Shown: one piece after another, positions 48,233-57,321 of the stretch
Layout of the letters: the number at the start of each line of letters is the position of its first letter
Numbering within the stretch: the first letter of the stretch is position 1
Notes under the pieces: model-generated
The model's input: the letters and a program-made list of their open reading frames with translations, nothing else
The model's database searches: none
Told to the model about the DNA's origin: nothing
Origin: Bordetella pertussis 18323
GTDB taxonomy: Bacteria; Pseudomonadota; Gammaproteobacteria; Burkholderiales; Burkholderiaceae_B
Reading direction: 5' to 3'
Assembly (NCBI RefSeq): GCF_000306945.1
Contig: NC_018518.1
Location: 1,798,001 to 1,862,000, forward strand
DNA length: 64,000 nucleotides
Made by a program: the position numbers and the translations under genes

Positions 48233-49063
48233 ATGACATCCATTCTTCGCCACAACAGACTGGCGCTGCTGGGAGGCGGCGTGCTGCTGCTGATGGTCGC
48301 CATCAGCGTCGCGGCTTCCTGGATCGCCAGCACGGACCCTGCGATGATGCAGCCGCGCATGCGCCTGACGCCGCCGGGAGAGGCCTTCCTGCTGGGCACC
48401 GATGCGCTCGGGCGCGACGTGTACTCCCGCGTCGTGCATGGCAGCCGCATGTCCCTGGCCATCGGCGCGCTGGTGGTCCTCATCACGATTGCGATCGGCA
48501 CCCTCATCGGCCTGGTGGCCGGGGCCTCGCGCATCATGGACCGCGTCCTCATGCGGATCATGGACGGCGTCATGGCCATTCCCGGCATCCTGCTGGCGGT
48601 GGCCCTGGTATCGCTGTTCGGCGCCAGCCTGGCTTCGGTCGTGATCGCGATCGCCGTGCCCGAGATTCCGCGCGTGGTGCGCCTGGTGCGCAGCGTGGTG
48701 CTCTCGGTGCGCGAAGAGCCCTACGTCGAGGCCGCGGTCGGGCTCGGGGTGCCGTATCCCAAGGTCGTCTGGCGGCACATCCTGCCCAATTGCTTCGTGC
48801 CGCTGATCGTGCAGGCCAGCTACGTGTTCGCCGCAGCGATCCTGCTCGAGGCCGTGCTGGGCTTTCTGGGCGTGGGCTTCCCGCCCGAGATCCCCACCTT
48901 CGGCAACATCCTAGCCGAGGCGCGGCCGGTCTTCCAGCGCGCGCCGTGGGCCACCGTGGCGCCCGGCCTGCTGCTGGCCGTCACCGTGCTGGCGGTGAAC
49001 CTGCTGGGCGATGGACTGCGCGACAGCCTGGACCCGAAACTCGCGAGGCGCGCAAATGACTGA
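48233..49063 (+). CDS. ABC transporter permease, DppC type
   Basis: This 276-residue permease has the DppC N-terminal region with FLLGTDALGRDVYSRVVHGS and the EAA loop AVGLGVPYPKVVWRHILPNC. It starts 17 bp after the DppB-type gene and overlaps the ATPase gene by eight bases. Confidence 0.94.
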   Translation: MTSILRHNRLALLGGGVLLLMVAISVAASWIASTDPAMMQPRMRLTPPGEAFLLGTDALGRDVYSRVVHGSRMSLAIGALVVLITIAIGTLIGLVAGASRIMDRVLMRIMDGVMAIPGILLAVALVSLFGASLASVVIAIAVPEIPRVVRLVRSVVLSVREEPYVEAAVGLGVPYPKVVWRHILPNCFVPLIVQASYVFAAAILLEAVLGFLGVGFPPEIPTFGNILAEARPVFQRAPWATVAPGLLLAVTVLAVNLLGDGLRDSLDPKLARRAND

Positions 49064-50690
49064 GAACACACCGAAGCAACGGGTGCTGGAGGTGTCCGGC
49101 CTGGCCATCCGCGCCGGCGCGCGGACACTGGTGCAGGACGTCACGCTGAGCCTGGCCCAGGGAGAAATCCTGTGCCTGGTGGGCGAATCGGGGTCGGGCA
49201 AGTCGCTGACGGCGTCGGCCGTCATGGGGCTGCTGCCGGGCAACCTGGGCGTGGGCGCCGGCAGCATCCGGCTCGATGGCGAAGACCTGACCGCGGCGTC
49301 GCCGGCGCGCATGCAGGCGCTGCGCGGCGACCGCATGGCCATGGTGTTCCAGGAACCCATGACCTCGCTCAATCCGCTGATGCGCGTGGGACGCCAGATC
49401 GCGGAGGTGTTGCAGGTGCACCGGCCGGACCTGGGCGCCGGGCAAGTGCGGGCACGGGTGCTGGAGCTGATGGGCGATGTGCACCTGCTCACCCCCGAGG
49501 CGCTCATGGACGCCTTCCCGCATCAGTTGTCGGGCGGGCAGCGCCAGCGCATCATGATCGCGATGGCGCTGGCGCTGGAGCCTGCGCTGATCATCGCCGA
49601 CGAACCCACCACGGCGCTCGACGTCACGACCCAGGTGCAGGTGCTCAAGCTGTTTCGCCAGTTGCTGGCCAAGCATTCGAGCGCGGTGCTGTTCATCACG
49701 CATGACTTCGATGTGGTGCGCGATATCGCCGACCACGTGGCCGTGATGCAGCTGGGCCGCATCGTCGAACAGGGGCCGGCCGGGCAGGTGCTGGACGCGC
49801 CCCGCCACGACTACACCCGCAAGCTGCTGGTCGCGGTGCCGAGCGGCGTGCCCAAGACGCAGCAGAACGCGTCGTCCGATGAACTGCTGTCGGTAAGCGG
49901 CCTGAACCTGGTCTACGAGTCGCGCGGCCTGCTGGGCCCGGCGCGGCGCACGCATGCCGTCGCCGATGTCGGCTTCACGCTGAAAAAGGGCGAGACCCTG
50001 GGCGTTGTCGGCGAGTCGGGCTCGGGCAAGTCCACCCTGGGGCGCTGCATCACGCGGGCGCATGCCCCCACGTCGGGCCGGATCGTCTTCGACGGCGTGG
50101 ACATCGCGGGGCTGTCGGGCAAGGCGCTGCGGGCGGTGCGCCGCCGCGTGCAGATGGTGTTCCAGGATCCCTACCGGTCGCTGAACCCGCGCCGCAGGAT
50201 TCTGCATGCCTTGATCGAAGGCCCGATCGAAAGCGGGGTGGACCGCAAGACGGCCTGCGCGCGCGCGGCCGAGCTGATGGCCCTGGTGGGCTTGCCGGCC
50301 GACGGCCTGCAGCGTTATCCGCACCAGTTCTCGGGCGGGCAGCGGCAACGCATCTGCATTGCGCGCGCCCTGGCGATGGAGCCCGACCTGATCGTCGCGG
50401 ACGAGGCCGTGTCGGCGCTGGACGTGTCGGTGCAGGCGCAGGTGCTGGAGCTGTTCGAAGACCTCCAGAAGCGGCTGGGATTCGCCATGATCTTCATTAC
50501 CCACGACTTGCGCGTGGCCGCGCAGGTCTGCGACCGCATCGGCGTGATGCAGAAAGGACGCCTGCTCGAGCTGGGCCCGGTGCGGCAGGTCATCCATGCG
50601 CCCCAGCACCCCTATACCCGCCACTTGTTCGATTCGCTGCCCGGCCGCGTGGGCCAGACGGCGGAACCCGCCATGGAGCTACAGGCATGA
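49056..50690 (+). CDS. ABC transporter ATPase with fused DppD and DppF domains
   Basis: This 544-residue protein carries two complete nucleotide-binding domains. The first has Walker A GESGSGKS at residues 43-50 and signature LSGGQRQR; the second has Walker A GESGSGKS at about 319-326 and signature FSGGQRQR. Both have intact Walker B (IIADEPTTALD and LIVADEAVSALD). DppD and DppF are usually separate genes; the fused form is known in several alpha- and betaproteobacterial systems. It completes the transporter and overlaps the amidase gene by four bases. Confidence 0.94.
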   Translation: MTENTPKQRVLEVSGLAIRAGARTLVQDVTLSLAQGEILCLVGESGSGKSLTASAVMGLLPGNLGVGAGSIRLDGEDLTAASPARMQALRGDRMAMVFQEPMTSLNPLMRVGRQIAEVLQVHRPDLGAGQVRARVLELMGDVHLLTPEALMDAFPHQLSGGQRQRIMIAMALALEPALIIADEPTTALDVTTQVQVLKLFRQLLAKHSSAVLFITHDFDVVRDIADHVAVMQLGRIVEQGPAGQVLDAPRHDYTRKLLVAVPSGVPKTQQNASSDELLSVSGLNLVYESRGLLGPARRTHAVADVGFTLKKGETLGVVGESGSGKSTLGRCITRAHAPTSGRIVFDGVDIAGLSGKALRAVRRRVQMVFQDPYRSLNPRRRILHALIEGPIESGVDRKTACARAAELMALVGLPADGLQRYPHQFSGGQRQRICIARALAMEPDLIVADEAVSALDVSVQAQVLELFEDLQKRLGFAMIFITHDLRVAAQVCDRIGVMQKGRLLELGPVRQVIHAPQHPYTRHLFDSLPGRVGQTAEPAMELQA

Positions 50691-52042
50691 CCAGTACTGA
50701 CCAGCATATCGCCCGGGCCGGCGTCGCCGAGCTCGCCAGGGGGATCGCCCGGGGCGCGTTCACGCCCACCGAGGTGACCGACGTCTTCCTGCGTCGCATC
50801 CAGGACCTGAATCCCGCGATCGGGGCGTTCGTGGCCGTCTACGAGGACGAGGCCCGGCACGCGGCCCGCCAGGCCACGCAGGCGCTGGCGCAAGGACAGC
50901 GCCTGAGCCCGTTGCACGGCATTCCGTTCGCCGTGAAGGACATCGTCGACGTGGCCGGCAAATTCACGACCTACGGCTCGCGCACCGGCGCGGGGCGGCA
51001 GGCCGGCGCCACCGCTGAGTACGTGCGTGCGCTGCTCGATGCCGGGATGATCCTGCTGGGCAAGACGCACACCGTGGAATTCGCATTCGGCGGCTGGGGC
51101 ACCAACCAGCGCATGGGAACGCCGCGCAATCCGCTGCGCGCGGACGTGCCCTGCGCGACGGGCGGATCGAGCAGCGGATCGGGGGCCGCGGTCGGCGCGC
51201 AGATGGTGCCCTTCGCGGTAGGCACGGACACCGGCGGCTCGATCCGCATTCCTTCGGCGTTCTGCGGGCTGACCGGCATGCGGCCCAGCATGGGACGCCA
51301 CAGCGGCGCGGGCGTCATGTCGCTCAGCCACACCCTGGACACCATCGGACCGCTGGCGCGCACCGTCGAAGACGTGCAGATGCTCGACGACCTGTTGACC
51401 GGCAAGACCGCCACGGACACCGCGCAGCCGGGTTCGCAGGCCGTGGCGCGCGTGCGCGACGCGCGTATCGGCGTGCTCGGCGCGCAATGGCTGGGCGCCA
51501 TCGAGCCCGAGGTGGCGCACGCCTATGCGCAAAGCCTGCGGGCCTTCGAGGCGATGGGCGCGACGCTGGTCGAGCTGGCGCTGCCGTTCGACCGGGAGGC
51601 GTTCGCCCAGTTGACCTCGACGCTGATCGCCTGCGAAGGCCTGCAGTTCGCCGGGAAGTACGCCCACGACCCACTGTCCGGCATGGACGAGGACGTGCGC
51701 GCGCGCTTCCTGGTGGGCGACCAGTACGATGCCGAGGCCTATGCCGGATTGCTGGGGCGCCGCAGCGCGATGATCGATACGTTCACGCAGGCGATGGCCG
51801 GCGTCAAGGCCTTGCTGATGCCCACGACGCCGTGCGTGGCGCAGCCGCTTGCGGGGCTGGAGCAGTCGCCGTACAACCCGGCGGTGTACACGCGCCTGCC
51901 GGCGTGGCTCGGCTGCTGCGCGTTGGCGGTGCCCAACGGCACGGGGGCGCACGGCTTGCCGACCTCCCTGCAGATCGTCGGCCTGCCCGAATCGGACCGG
52001 CTGGTGATGTCGCTGGGGCGCGCCTACCAGGAATACGCGTAG
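50687..52042 (+). CDS. Amidase (amidase signature family)
   Basis: This 451-residue enzyme has the Ser-cisSer-Lys triad of the amidase signature family: K84 (FAVKDI), the serine cluster at 161-163 (GGSSSGSG) and S185 (DTGGSIRIP). Its start overlaps the ATPase stop (ATGA), so it is the last gene of the AtuA-transporter unit. It probably hydrolyses an amide imported by the transporter in the cytoplasm, since no signal peptide is seen. It is not GatA, as no GatB or GatC is nearby. Confidence 0.9.
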   Translation: MTSTDQHIARAGVAELARGIARGAFTPTEVTDVFLRRIQDLNPAIGAFVAVYEDEARHAARQATQALAQGQRLSPLHGIPFAVKDIVDVAGKFTTYGSRTGAGRQAGATAEYVRALLDAGMILLGKTHTVEFAFGGWGTNQRMGTPRNPLRADVPCATGGSSSGSGAAVGAQMVPFAVGTDTGGSIRIPSAFCGLTGMRPSMGRHSGAGVMSLSHTLDTIGPLARTVEDVQMLDDLLTGKTATDTAQPGSQAVARVRDARIGVLGAQWLGAIEPEVAHAYAQSLRAFEAMGATLVELALPFDREAFAQLTSTLIACEGLQFAGKYAHDPLSGMDEDVRARFLVGDQYDAEAYAGLLGRRSAMIDTFTQAMAGVKALLMPTTPCVAQPLAGLEQSPYNPAVYTRLPAWLGCCALAVPNGTGAHGLPTSLQIVGLPESDRLVMSLGRAYQEYA

Positions 52043-52058
52043 GGCGCGACGCGCTGCG

Positions 52059-52083
52059 GGCCGGCCGCTGGCCGGCCTTTTTT
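52059..52083 (+). terminator. Rho-independent terminator after the amidase gene
   Basis: Two GGCCGGCC blocks, each self-complementary and paired across a GCT loop, are followed by six T residues. Confidence 0.85.
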
Positions 52084-52219
52084 ATGGCCATGCAGATCGC
52101 CTGGCAAGGCATGGTGCCCGATTGATCCATGCGTACATGTCGGTCTAGGCGCGCCCCGCCGGCTGCGTCACCATGCCTGGCATCCCGCGGCCGTCGCGCC
52201 GCCTTGCCAGGAAAGTCGC

Positions 52220-52952
52220 ATGGTTCGATCGCTGTCCATAGTGTGCCTGCTGGCCGTCTTGCAGGCCTGCGCGGGCCCGCGCCCGGCCGCCGTCGCGGCC
52301 GCCTGGGACGAGGCGCCGGCCGGCCAGTACCGCTTCGACTGGCAGCTGTCGGGCGACCCGGCGGTGGCGCCGTTGCAGGTGTTCGACGATGCGCGGCGCA
52401 TCTGGCTGCAGTTCGCGCCGGGCCAGCCGATACCGGCCATCTTCGCGCACGGCGCCGGCGGCGAACGCCCGGTGCCGTACCTGCGCCGCGACCCCTACAT
52501 CGTCGTGGACGGCGCCTGGCCCGCGCTCAGCCTGCGCGGCGGCCGCTATGTCGCGCGCATACAGCGCAGCGGCGCGCCGACGGCGGCGGGCGCGCCGGCC
52601 GTCCGCGCCGAGGCGCCGGCCCCGGCCACGCCAGCCGCCGTCGCGGCCTCCGCCGCCGCGCTTTCGGGCCGCGCCGCCCGACCTGACCTTGCGGGCCGTG
52701 CTGGCGCGCTGGGCGCGCGCCGCGGGCTGGACGTTCGAGGCCGAACACTGGGCCCTCGACGTCGACATTCCGCTGGCGGGCAAGGCCGAACTGCCGGGTG
52801 ATTTCAAGACCGCCGTGCGCGCGCTGCTGGCCGCCACCGAATTGTCCGAGCGGCCGGCGCAGCCGTGCTTCTACGCCAACCGGGTACTGCGCGTCGTGCC
52901 GCTGGCGCAAGCCTGCGACCGCACGCGCGCCGCCGCGCCGGGGCTGACATGA
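52220..52952 (+). pseudogene. pilL: PilL-like (VirB9-like plus TcpQ domain) lipoprotein, frameshifted
   Basis: A lipoprotein signal (VCLLAVLQAC, lipobox cysteine at residue 17) is followed by a VirB9/CagX-like region (QYRFDWQL, VFDDARRIWLQFAPGQPIPA). At about 52660-52685 the meaningful frame shifts by one base. The new frame encodes a TcpQ-like C-terminal domain (PPDLTLRAVLARWARAAGWT to RVLRVVPLAQACDR), ending at 52952. One extra base in the Ala/Pro-rich linker explains this. In the R64-type pilus PilL stabilises or partners the secretin. The stop overlaps the pilN start. Confidence 0.78.
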
Positions 52953-54526
52953 AGGCGCGGCGCCTGGCCATGGCGGGTCTGTCGCTGGCGCTCGGCGGCT
53001 GCTCGCTGTCGCAGCAGATGCAGGCCATGCGCGACGCCGCGACGTCCCTGCGCGCACGCCTGCTCGAAGGGCAGCAGGCCGTGGGCCGGGCCGGCGAGCG
53101 GCCGGCGCGCGAAGCCGCCCAGGACGTCGCGCGGCCCTGGCTGGCCGGGCGCGCCCAGCCGCTGGCACGCGAGGTGCTGCTGCCGCCGGCGCTGCGCGCC
53201 GATGTCGATACGACCCTGCTGTTCGCGGGCAAGGCCACGCTGCCCGTGCTGGCCGAGCGCCTGCATCGCGCCACCGGCATCGCCGTGCGCGTGCATCCCG
53301 ACGCGCTGCTGCCGCGCGCCGCCTTCCTGCCGCGCCTGGCGGGGCAGGCCGAGCTGGCGGCCGAGCCTCCCGCCCAGGCCGAACTGCGGGCCGGGCCGCG
53401 TCCGCTGGCCGACACGCTCGACGCGCTGGCCGCGCAGCTGTACGTGCACTGGCGCTACCATCGCGGCGCCATCGAGTTCTACCGCACCGAAACGCGGGTC
53501 TTCGATGTGCGCACGCTGGCGCTGGCCGCCAGCGCGCAGGCTCGGCTGGGCCGCGCCGGCAGCGGCGAGACGGGCAGTTTCGACCATGCCTCGAGCACGG
53601 TGCTCAGCGCCGACGCCGGCAAGGCGCTGCAGGCCGTGCGGGACCGCGTCGCCGCTTTCCTGACGCGCGCCGGCGTCATCGCCGAGATCGAGGCGGGCGG
53701 AAGCACGCTCGCGGTCACGGATACGCCGGAGGCGCTCGCGCGCATCGAAAAATACCTGCAAGGCGAGAACCGCGCCCTGACGCGCCGGGTACGCCTGGTG
53801 TTCGAAGAGCTCACGGTGCGCACCACGGTCGCCGCCGAAGGCGGCATCGATTGGCAGGCGGTCTACGCCAGCGCGCGCGCCGCGGCGTCGTACGCCATGC
53901 CCGGCGGGGCCGGCGCGGCAGGCGCGCTCGGGGCCCGCGTGCTGGCCGGGCCCTGGCGCGACGCGCGCGCCCTGATCGCCGCGCTGAGCACCATGGGAGC
54001 GGTACTGCGCCATCGCAGCATACCCATGCTGACGCTGAACCGGCGCGCCGTCACCCACGCCGTGCGCACCACGTTTTCCTACGTGGACCAGGTGCAGCGC
54101 CTGAGCCCGACCGCGGCGGCGCCCGGTGGGCGCGATGCCGTGCCCGGGCTGGCGGTGCAGCAGAAGCGCGAGACGGTGGGCACGTTCCTCACGCTGTTGC
54201 CCGAGGCGCGCGATGACGGCCGCATCCTGCTCTCCATTTCCTATGACAACACCATTGCCCAGCCGCTGCGCACCCTGACCTTCGGCGAGGGCGGCCAGCA
54301 AGTGTCGCTGCAGCAGATCGCCATCGACGGCAGCGGCATCGTGCAGCAGGTCGAGCTGCTGCCCGGCCAGCCCGTCATCCTGTCGGGCTTCGACCACAGC
54401 GAAGACCAATACGAACGCCACCGCCTGTTTCCCGATGCGCCGCTCGCGGCCGGCGGGCACGACCGCACGGCGCGCGAGCGGGTCACGACCGTGGTCATGG
54501 TCACCGCGCAGATCGACGAGGGTTGA
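52949..54526 (+). CDS. pilN: Type IVb pilus secretin PilN
   Basis: This 525-residue lipoprotein (LALGGC, lipobox cysteine near residue 18) has the PilN layout: N-terminal STN-like domain, secretin N domains, and a C-terminal secretin domain (VGTFLTLLPEARDDGRILLS, VSLQQIAIDGSGIVQQVELL). It would form the outer-membrane pore for pilus extrusion. It starts inside the stop of pilL and appears intact. Confidence 0.85.
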   Translation: MKARRLAMAGLSLALGGCSLSQQMQAMRDAATSLRARLLEGQQAVGRAGERPAREAAQDVARPWLAGRAQPLAREVLLPPALRADVDTTLLFAGKATLPVLAERLHRATGIAVRVHPDALLPRAAFLPRLAGQAELAAEPPAQAELRAGPRPLADTLDALAAQLYVHWRYHRGAIEFYRTETRVFDVRTLALAASAQARLGRAGSGETGSFDHASSTVLSADAGKALQAVRDRVAAFLTRAGVIAEIEAGGSTLAVTDTPEALARIEKYLQGENRALTRRVRLVFEELTVRTTVAAEGGIDWQAVYASARAAASYAMPGGAGAAGALGARVLAGPWRDARALIAALSTMGAVLRHRSIPMLTLNRRAVTHAVRTTFSYVDQVQRLSPTAAAPGGRDAVPGLAVQQKRETVGTFLTLLPEARDDGRILLSISYDNTIAQPLRTLTFGEGGQQVSLQQIAIDGSGIVQQVELLPGQPVILSGFDHSEDQYERHRLFPDAPLAAGGHDRTARERVTTVVMVTAQIDEG

Positions 54527-54529
54527 GCC

Positions 54530-55804
54530 ATGCGCGCCGCCACGCATCCGCCGCTGGTGCTGCAGCAGACGCAGGGCGGGCCCATGCTGGCCTTCGGGCT
54601 GACATGGTTCGCCGTGCTGGGCAGTCACGCCGCGCTGCAGGGGCGGGCCCGCGCCCGCGCCTTGCGCGCCACGCACTACGTGGTGGGCGGCCGGCACGCG
54701 GTTGCCGCGGGTTGCGCGCGCCTGCCTCGCCGCTATGGCGCGATGGCGATCCACAGCGCGGCGCAGGCGTACGCCAGTCTGCATCCGGATGGCGCGCAGG
54801 CGGGCGTGGCCAGCCTGCCGGACGGGCAGGGCTGGCTGATCGCCGTGCAGGACGGCGCCGTGCTTGCCAGCGCCGACCGGCTCTTTGCGGATGCCGCGCA
54901 GGCGCAGGCCTGCCTGCGCACGCTATTGGCGCAGCGTCCCGACCTGCGCGAGGTGCCGGCGCAGGCCGCGCTGGATACCTTGCTGGCCAGGCCGGATCCC
55001 TCCGCGCGCCTGGCGCCGCTGGCCTCGCGCTGGTCGCGTGCGCCGGTAGCGGCGCGAGCGGTCGTGCTGGCGCTGGCGGTGGCCGGCGGCGCCTCGCTGT
55101 GGCGCGGCCTGGGCCAGGCGCCGCCGCCCGCCGCGCCCGATCCGCGGGCCGTCTGGCGCGCCGCCCAAGCGGAGTTCCTGCGCGGCTGGCCGGTGCATAC
55201 CAGCAGCGAGCTGGCGCGGGTGCTCGATACCTTGCAGGCCTTGCCGTTGCAGGTCGCCGGCTGGGCGCTGCGGCAGGCGCAATGCGTGCCGGGCCCGGCG
55301 TGGCACTGCGACGCCGACTACCACCGCGTCGATGCGGCGGCCACCAGCCTGGCGTTTGCCGCCGCGGTTCCGCCCGGCTGGCGGATGCGGCTGCATACGC
55401 TGGAGCATACGCGCGTGGCCTGGACGCTGGCCGGCGACCAGCACGGGCTGGATCGCACCGCGCCGGCCTCGCCGGCCGACACGCTGGCGCTGGCCGCCAC
55501 GCTGCAGCGTGCCAGCGCCGCCTTCACGCATGTCTCGGTGGGCGCCGCGCAAGCGCTGGCCGGCCCGGCCTGGGATGGTCCGCCCGAGCTCGCGCCGCCT
55601 GCCGCGCCCGAGCTTCACCGGCGCGAGGTCGTGCTCGACGGGCCGCTGCGTTCGCTGGCGCTGGTGTGGCCGCTGCCGGCGCCCATCGGATGGACCGCGG
55701 TGTCCCTGCGCGTGGTCCCGGACGCGATCGCGACGCTGCGCGCCAGCGTGCTGTCGCTGCATCTTCAAGGATCCCTCTATGAGCAGACGACTTCCCGTTC
55801 CTAG
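54530..55804 (+). CDS. pilO: Type IVb pilus assembly protein PilO
   Basis: This 424-residue protein matches PilO of R64-type pili only by position, size and topology: an N-terminal cytoplasmic part, one membrane segment near residue 180 (ARAVVLALAVAGGASLW) and a periplasmic C-terminal part. Such proteins form the inner-membrane alignment complex. Its TAG stop lies in the CCTAGC target of IS481 copy 4 and reads the same with or without the insertion, so the gene is intact. It overlaps the pilP start by 26 bases. Confidence 0.7.
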   Translation: MRAATHPPLVLQQTQGGPMLAFGLTWFAVLGSHAALQGRARARALRATHYVVGGRHAVAAGCARLPRRYGAMAIHSAAQAYASLHPDGAQAGVASLPDGQGWLIAVQDGAVLASADRLFADAAQAQACLRTLLAQRPDLREVPAQAALDTLLARPDPSARLAPLASRWSRAPVAARAVVLALAVAGGASLWRGLGQAPPPAAPDPRAVWRAAQAEFLRGWPVHTSSELARVLDTLQALPLQVAGWALRQAQCVPGPAWHCDADYHRVDAAATSLAFAAAVPPGWRMRLHTLEHTRVAWTLAGDQHGLDRTAPASPADTLALAATLQRASAAFTHVSVGAAQALAGPAWDGPPELAPPAAPELHRREVVLDGPLRSLALVWPLPAPIGWTAVSLRVVPDAIATLRASVLSLHLQGSLYEQTTSRS

Positions 55805-55805
55805 C

Positions 55806-56848
55806 TGTGAAGATTCAATAGGTTGTATGCATGGTTCATCCGAACCGGATTTGAGAAACTGGAAATCGCCACCCCCCCAGTTCACTCAAGGAGCCCGGCC
55901 GGATGAACACCCATAAGCATGCCCGATTGACCTTCCTACGTCGACTCGAAATGGTCCAGCAATTGATCGCCCATCAAGTTTGTGTGCCTGAAGCGGCCCG
56001 CGCCTATGGGGTCACCGCGCCGACTGTGCGCAAATGGCTGGGCCGCTTCCTGGCTCAGGGCCAGGCGGGCTTGGCCGATGCGTCCTCGCGCCCGACGGTC
56101 TCGCCCCGAGCGATTGCGCCGGCCAAGGCGCTGGCTATCGTGGAGCTGCGCCGCAAGCGGCTGACCCAAGCGCGCATCGCCCAGGCGCTGGGCGTGTCAG
56201 CCAGCACCGTCAGCCGCGTCCTGGCCCGCGCCGGTCTGTCGCACCTGGCCGACCTGGAGCCGGCCGAGCCGGTGGTGCGCTACGAGCATCAGGCCCCCGG
56301 CGATCTGCTGCACATCGACATCAAGAAGCTGGGACGTATCCAGCGCCCTGGCCACCGGGTCACGGGCAACCGACGCGATACCGTTGAGGGGGCCGGCTGG
56401 GACTTCGTCTTCGTGGCCATCGATGACCACGCCCGCGTGGCCTTCACCGACATCCACCCCGACGAGCGCTTCCCCAGCGCCGTCCAGTTCCTCAAGGACG
56501 CAGTGGCCTACTACCAGCGCCTGGGCGTGACCATCCAGCGCTTGCTCACCGACAATGGCTCGGCCTTTCGCAGCCGCGCCTTCGCCGCGCTGTGCCATGA
56601 GCTGGGCATCAAGCACCGCTTTACCCGACCTTACCGCCCACAGACCAATGGCAAGGCCGAACGCTTCATCCAGTCGGCCTTGCGTGAGTGGGCTTACGCT
56701 CACACCTACCAGAACTCCCAACACCGAGCCGATGCCATGAAATCCTGGCTACACCACTACAACTGGCATCGACCCCACCAAGGCATCGGGCGCGCTGTAC
56801 CCATCTCCAGACTCAACCTGGACGAATACAACCTATTGACAGTTCACA
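55806..56848 (+). mobile_element. IS481 copy 4
   Basis: This 1,043-bp element is flanked by direct repeats CCTAGC (55800-55805 and 56849-56854). It is identical in its transposase to copy 3 as far as can be read. It breaks pilP after codon 9 and separates pilL-N-O from pilQ-R-S-V, so it probably has a polar effect on the downstream pilus genes. Confidence 0.97.
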
Positions 56849-56853
56849 CCTAG
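55903..56853 (+). CDS. IS481 transposase (copy 4)
   Basis: This is a full-length 316-residue DDE transposase with the same motifs as the other copies, ending VHT. Its final codon (ACC) and TAG stop are formed with the CCTAGC target duplication. Confidence 0.96.
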   Translation: MNTHKHARLTFLRRLEMVQQLIAHQVCVPEAARAYGVTAPTVRKWLGRFLAQGQAGLADASSRPTVSPRAIAPAKALAIVELRRKRLTQARIAQALGVSASTVSRVLARAGLSHLADLEPAEPVVRYEHQAPGDLLHIDIKKLGRIQRPGHRVTGNRRDTVEGAGWDFVFVAIDDHARVAFTDIHPDERFPSAVQFLKDAVAYYQRLGVTIQRLLTDNGSAFRSRAFAALCHELGIKHRFTRPYRPQTNGKAERFIQSALREWAYAHTYQNSQHRADAMKSWLHHYNWHRPHQGIGRAVPISRLNLDEYNLLTVHT

Positions 56854-57321
56854 CGGGGCATTCCTGCCAGCGCTGGTATCGGCCCTGACGGTCCATGCCG
56901 CGCAGGCCCAGCCGGCCGCGCCGCCCGAGCCCTGGCCGCACGCCGATACCGTGCGCGAGCTGCTGCGGCGCGAAACCCTGGCGGCCGCGCAGCCGCCGCG
57001 ACCGGCAGCCCCGGCGCCGTGGAGCGACGCGCCAGCCGCGCGCAAGGCAGCGCCGGGCCCGCGCGCCGACCGCATCGTATTGCTGGCCATCTACGGCGTC
57101 GGCGCTGCGCTGCGCGCGGAGGTCTCCATCAACCGGCGCCATTGGCGCTACCTGGCGGGCCAGCGCAGGCCGTTCGGCCAGGCGCCCGAGGCCCGCTACC
57201 AGCTCGAAGCCATAGCCGCGCCATGCGTGCACTTGCGCAGCGGCGCGGTCCGCCGCACCGCCTGCCTGGCTCCGGCCGCGAGCCTGGACAACGGCGCGGC
57301 GTCCGCCGCAGGGGCCGCGCC

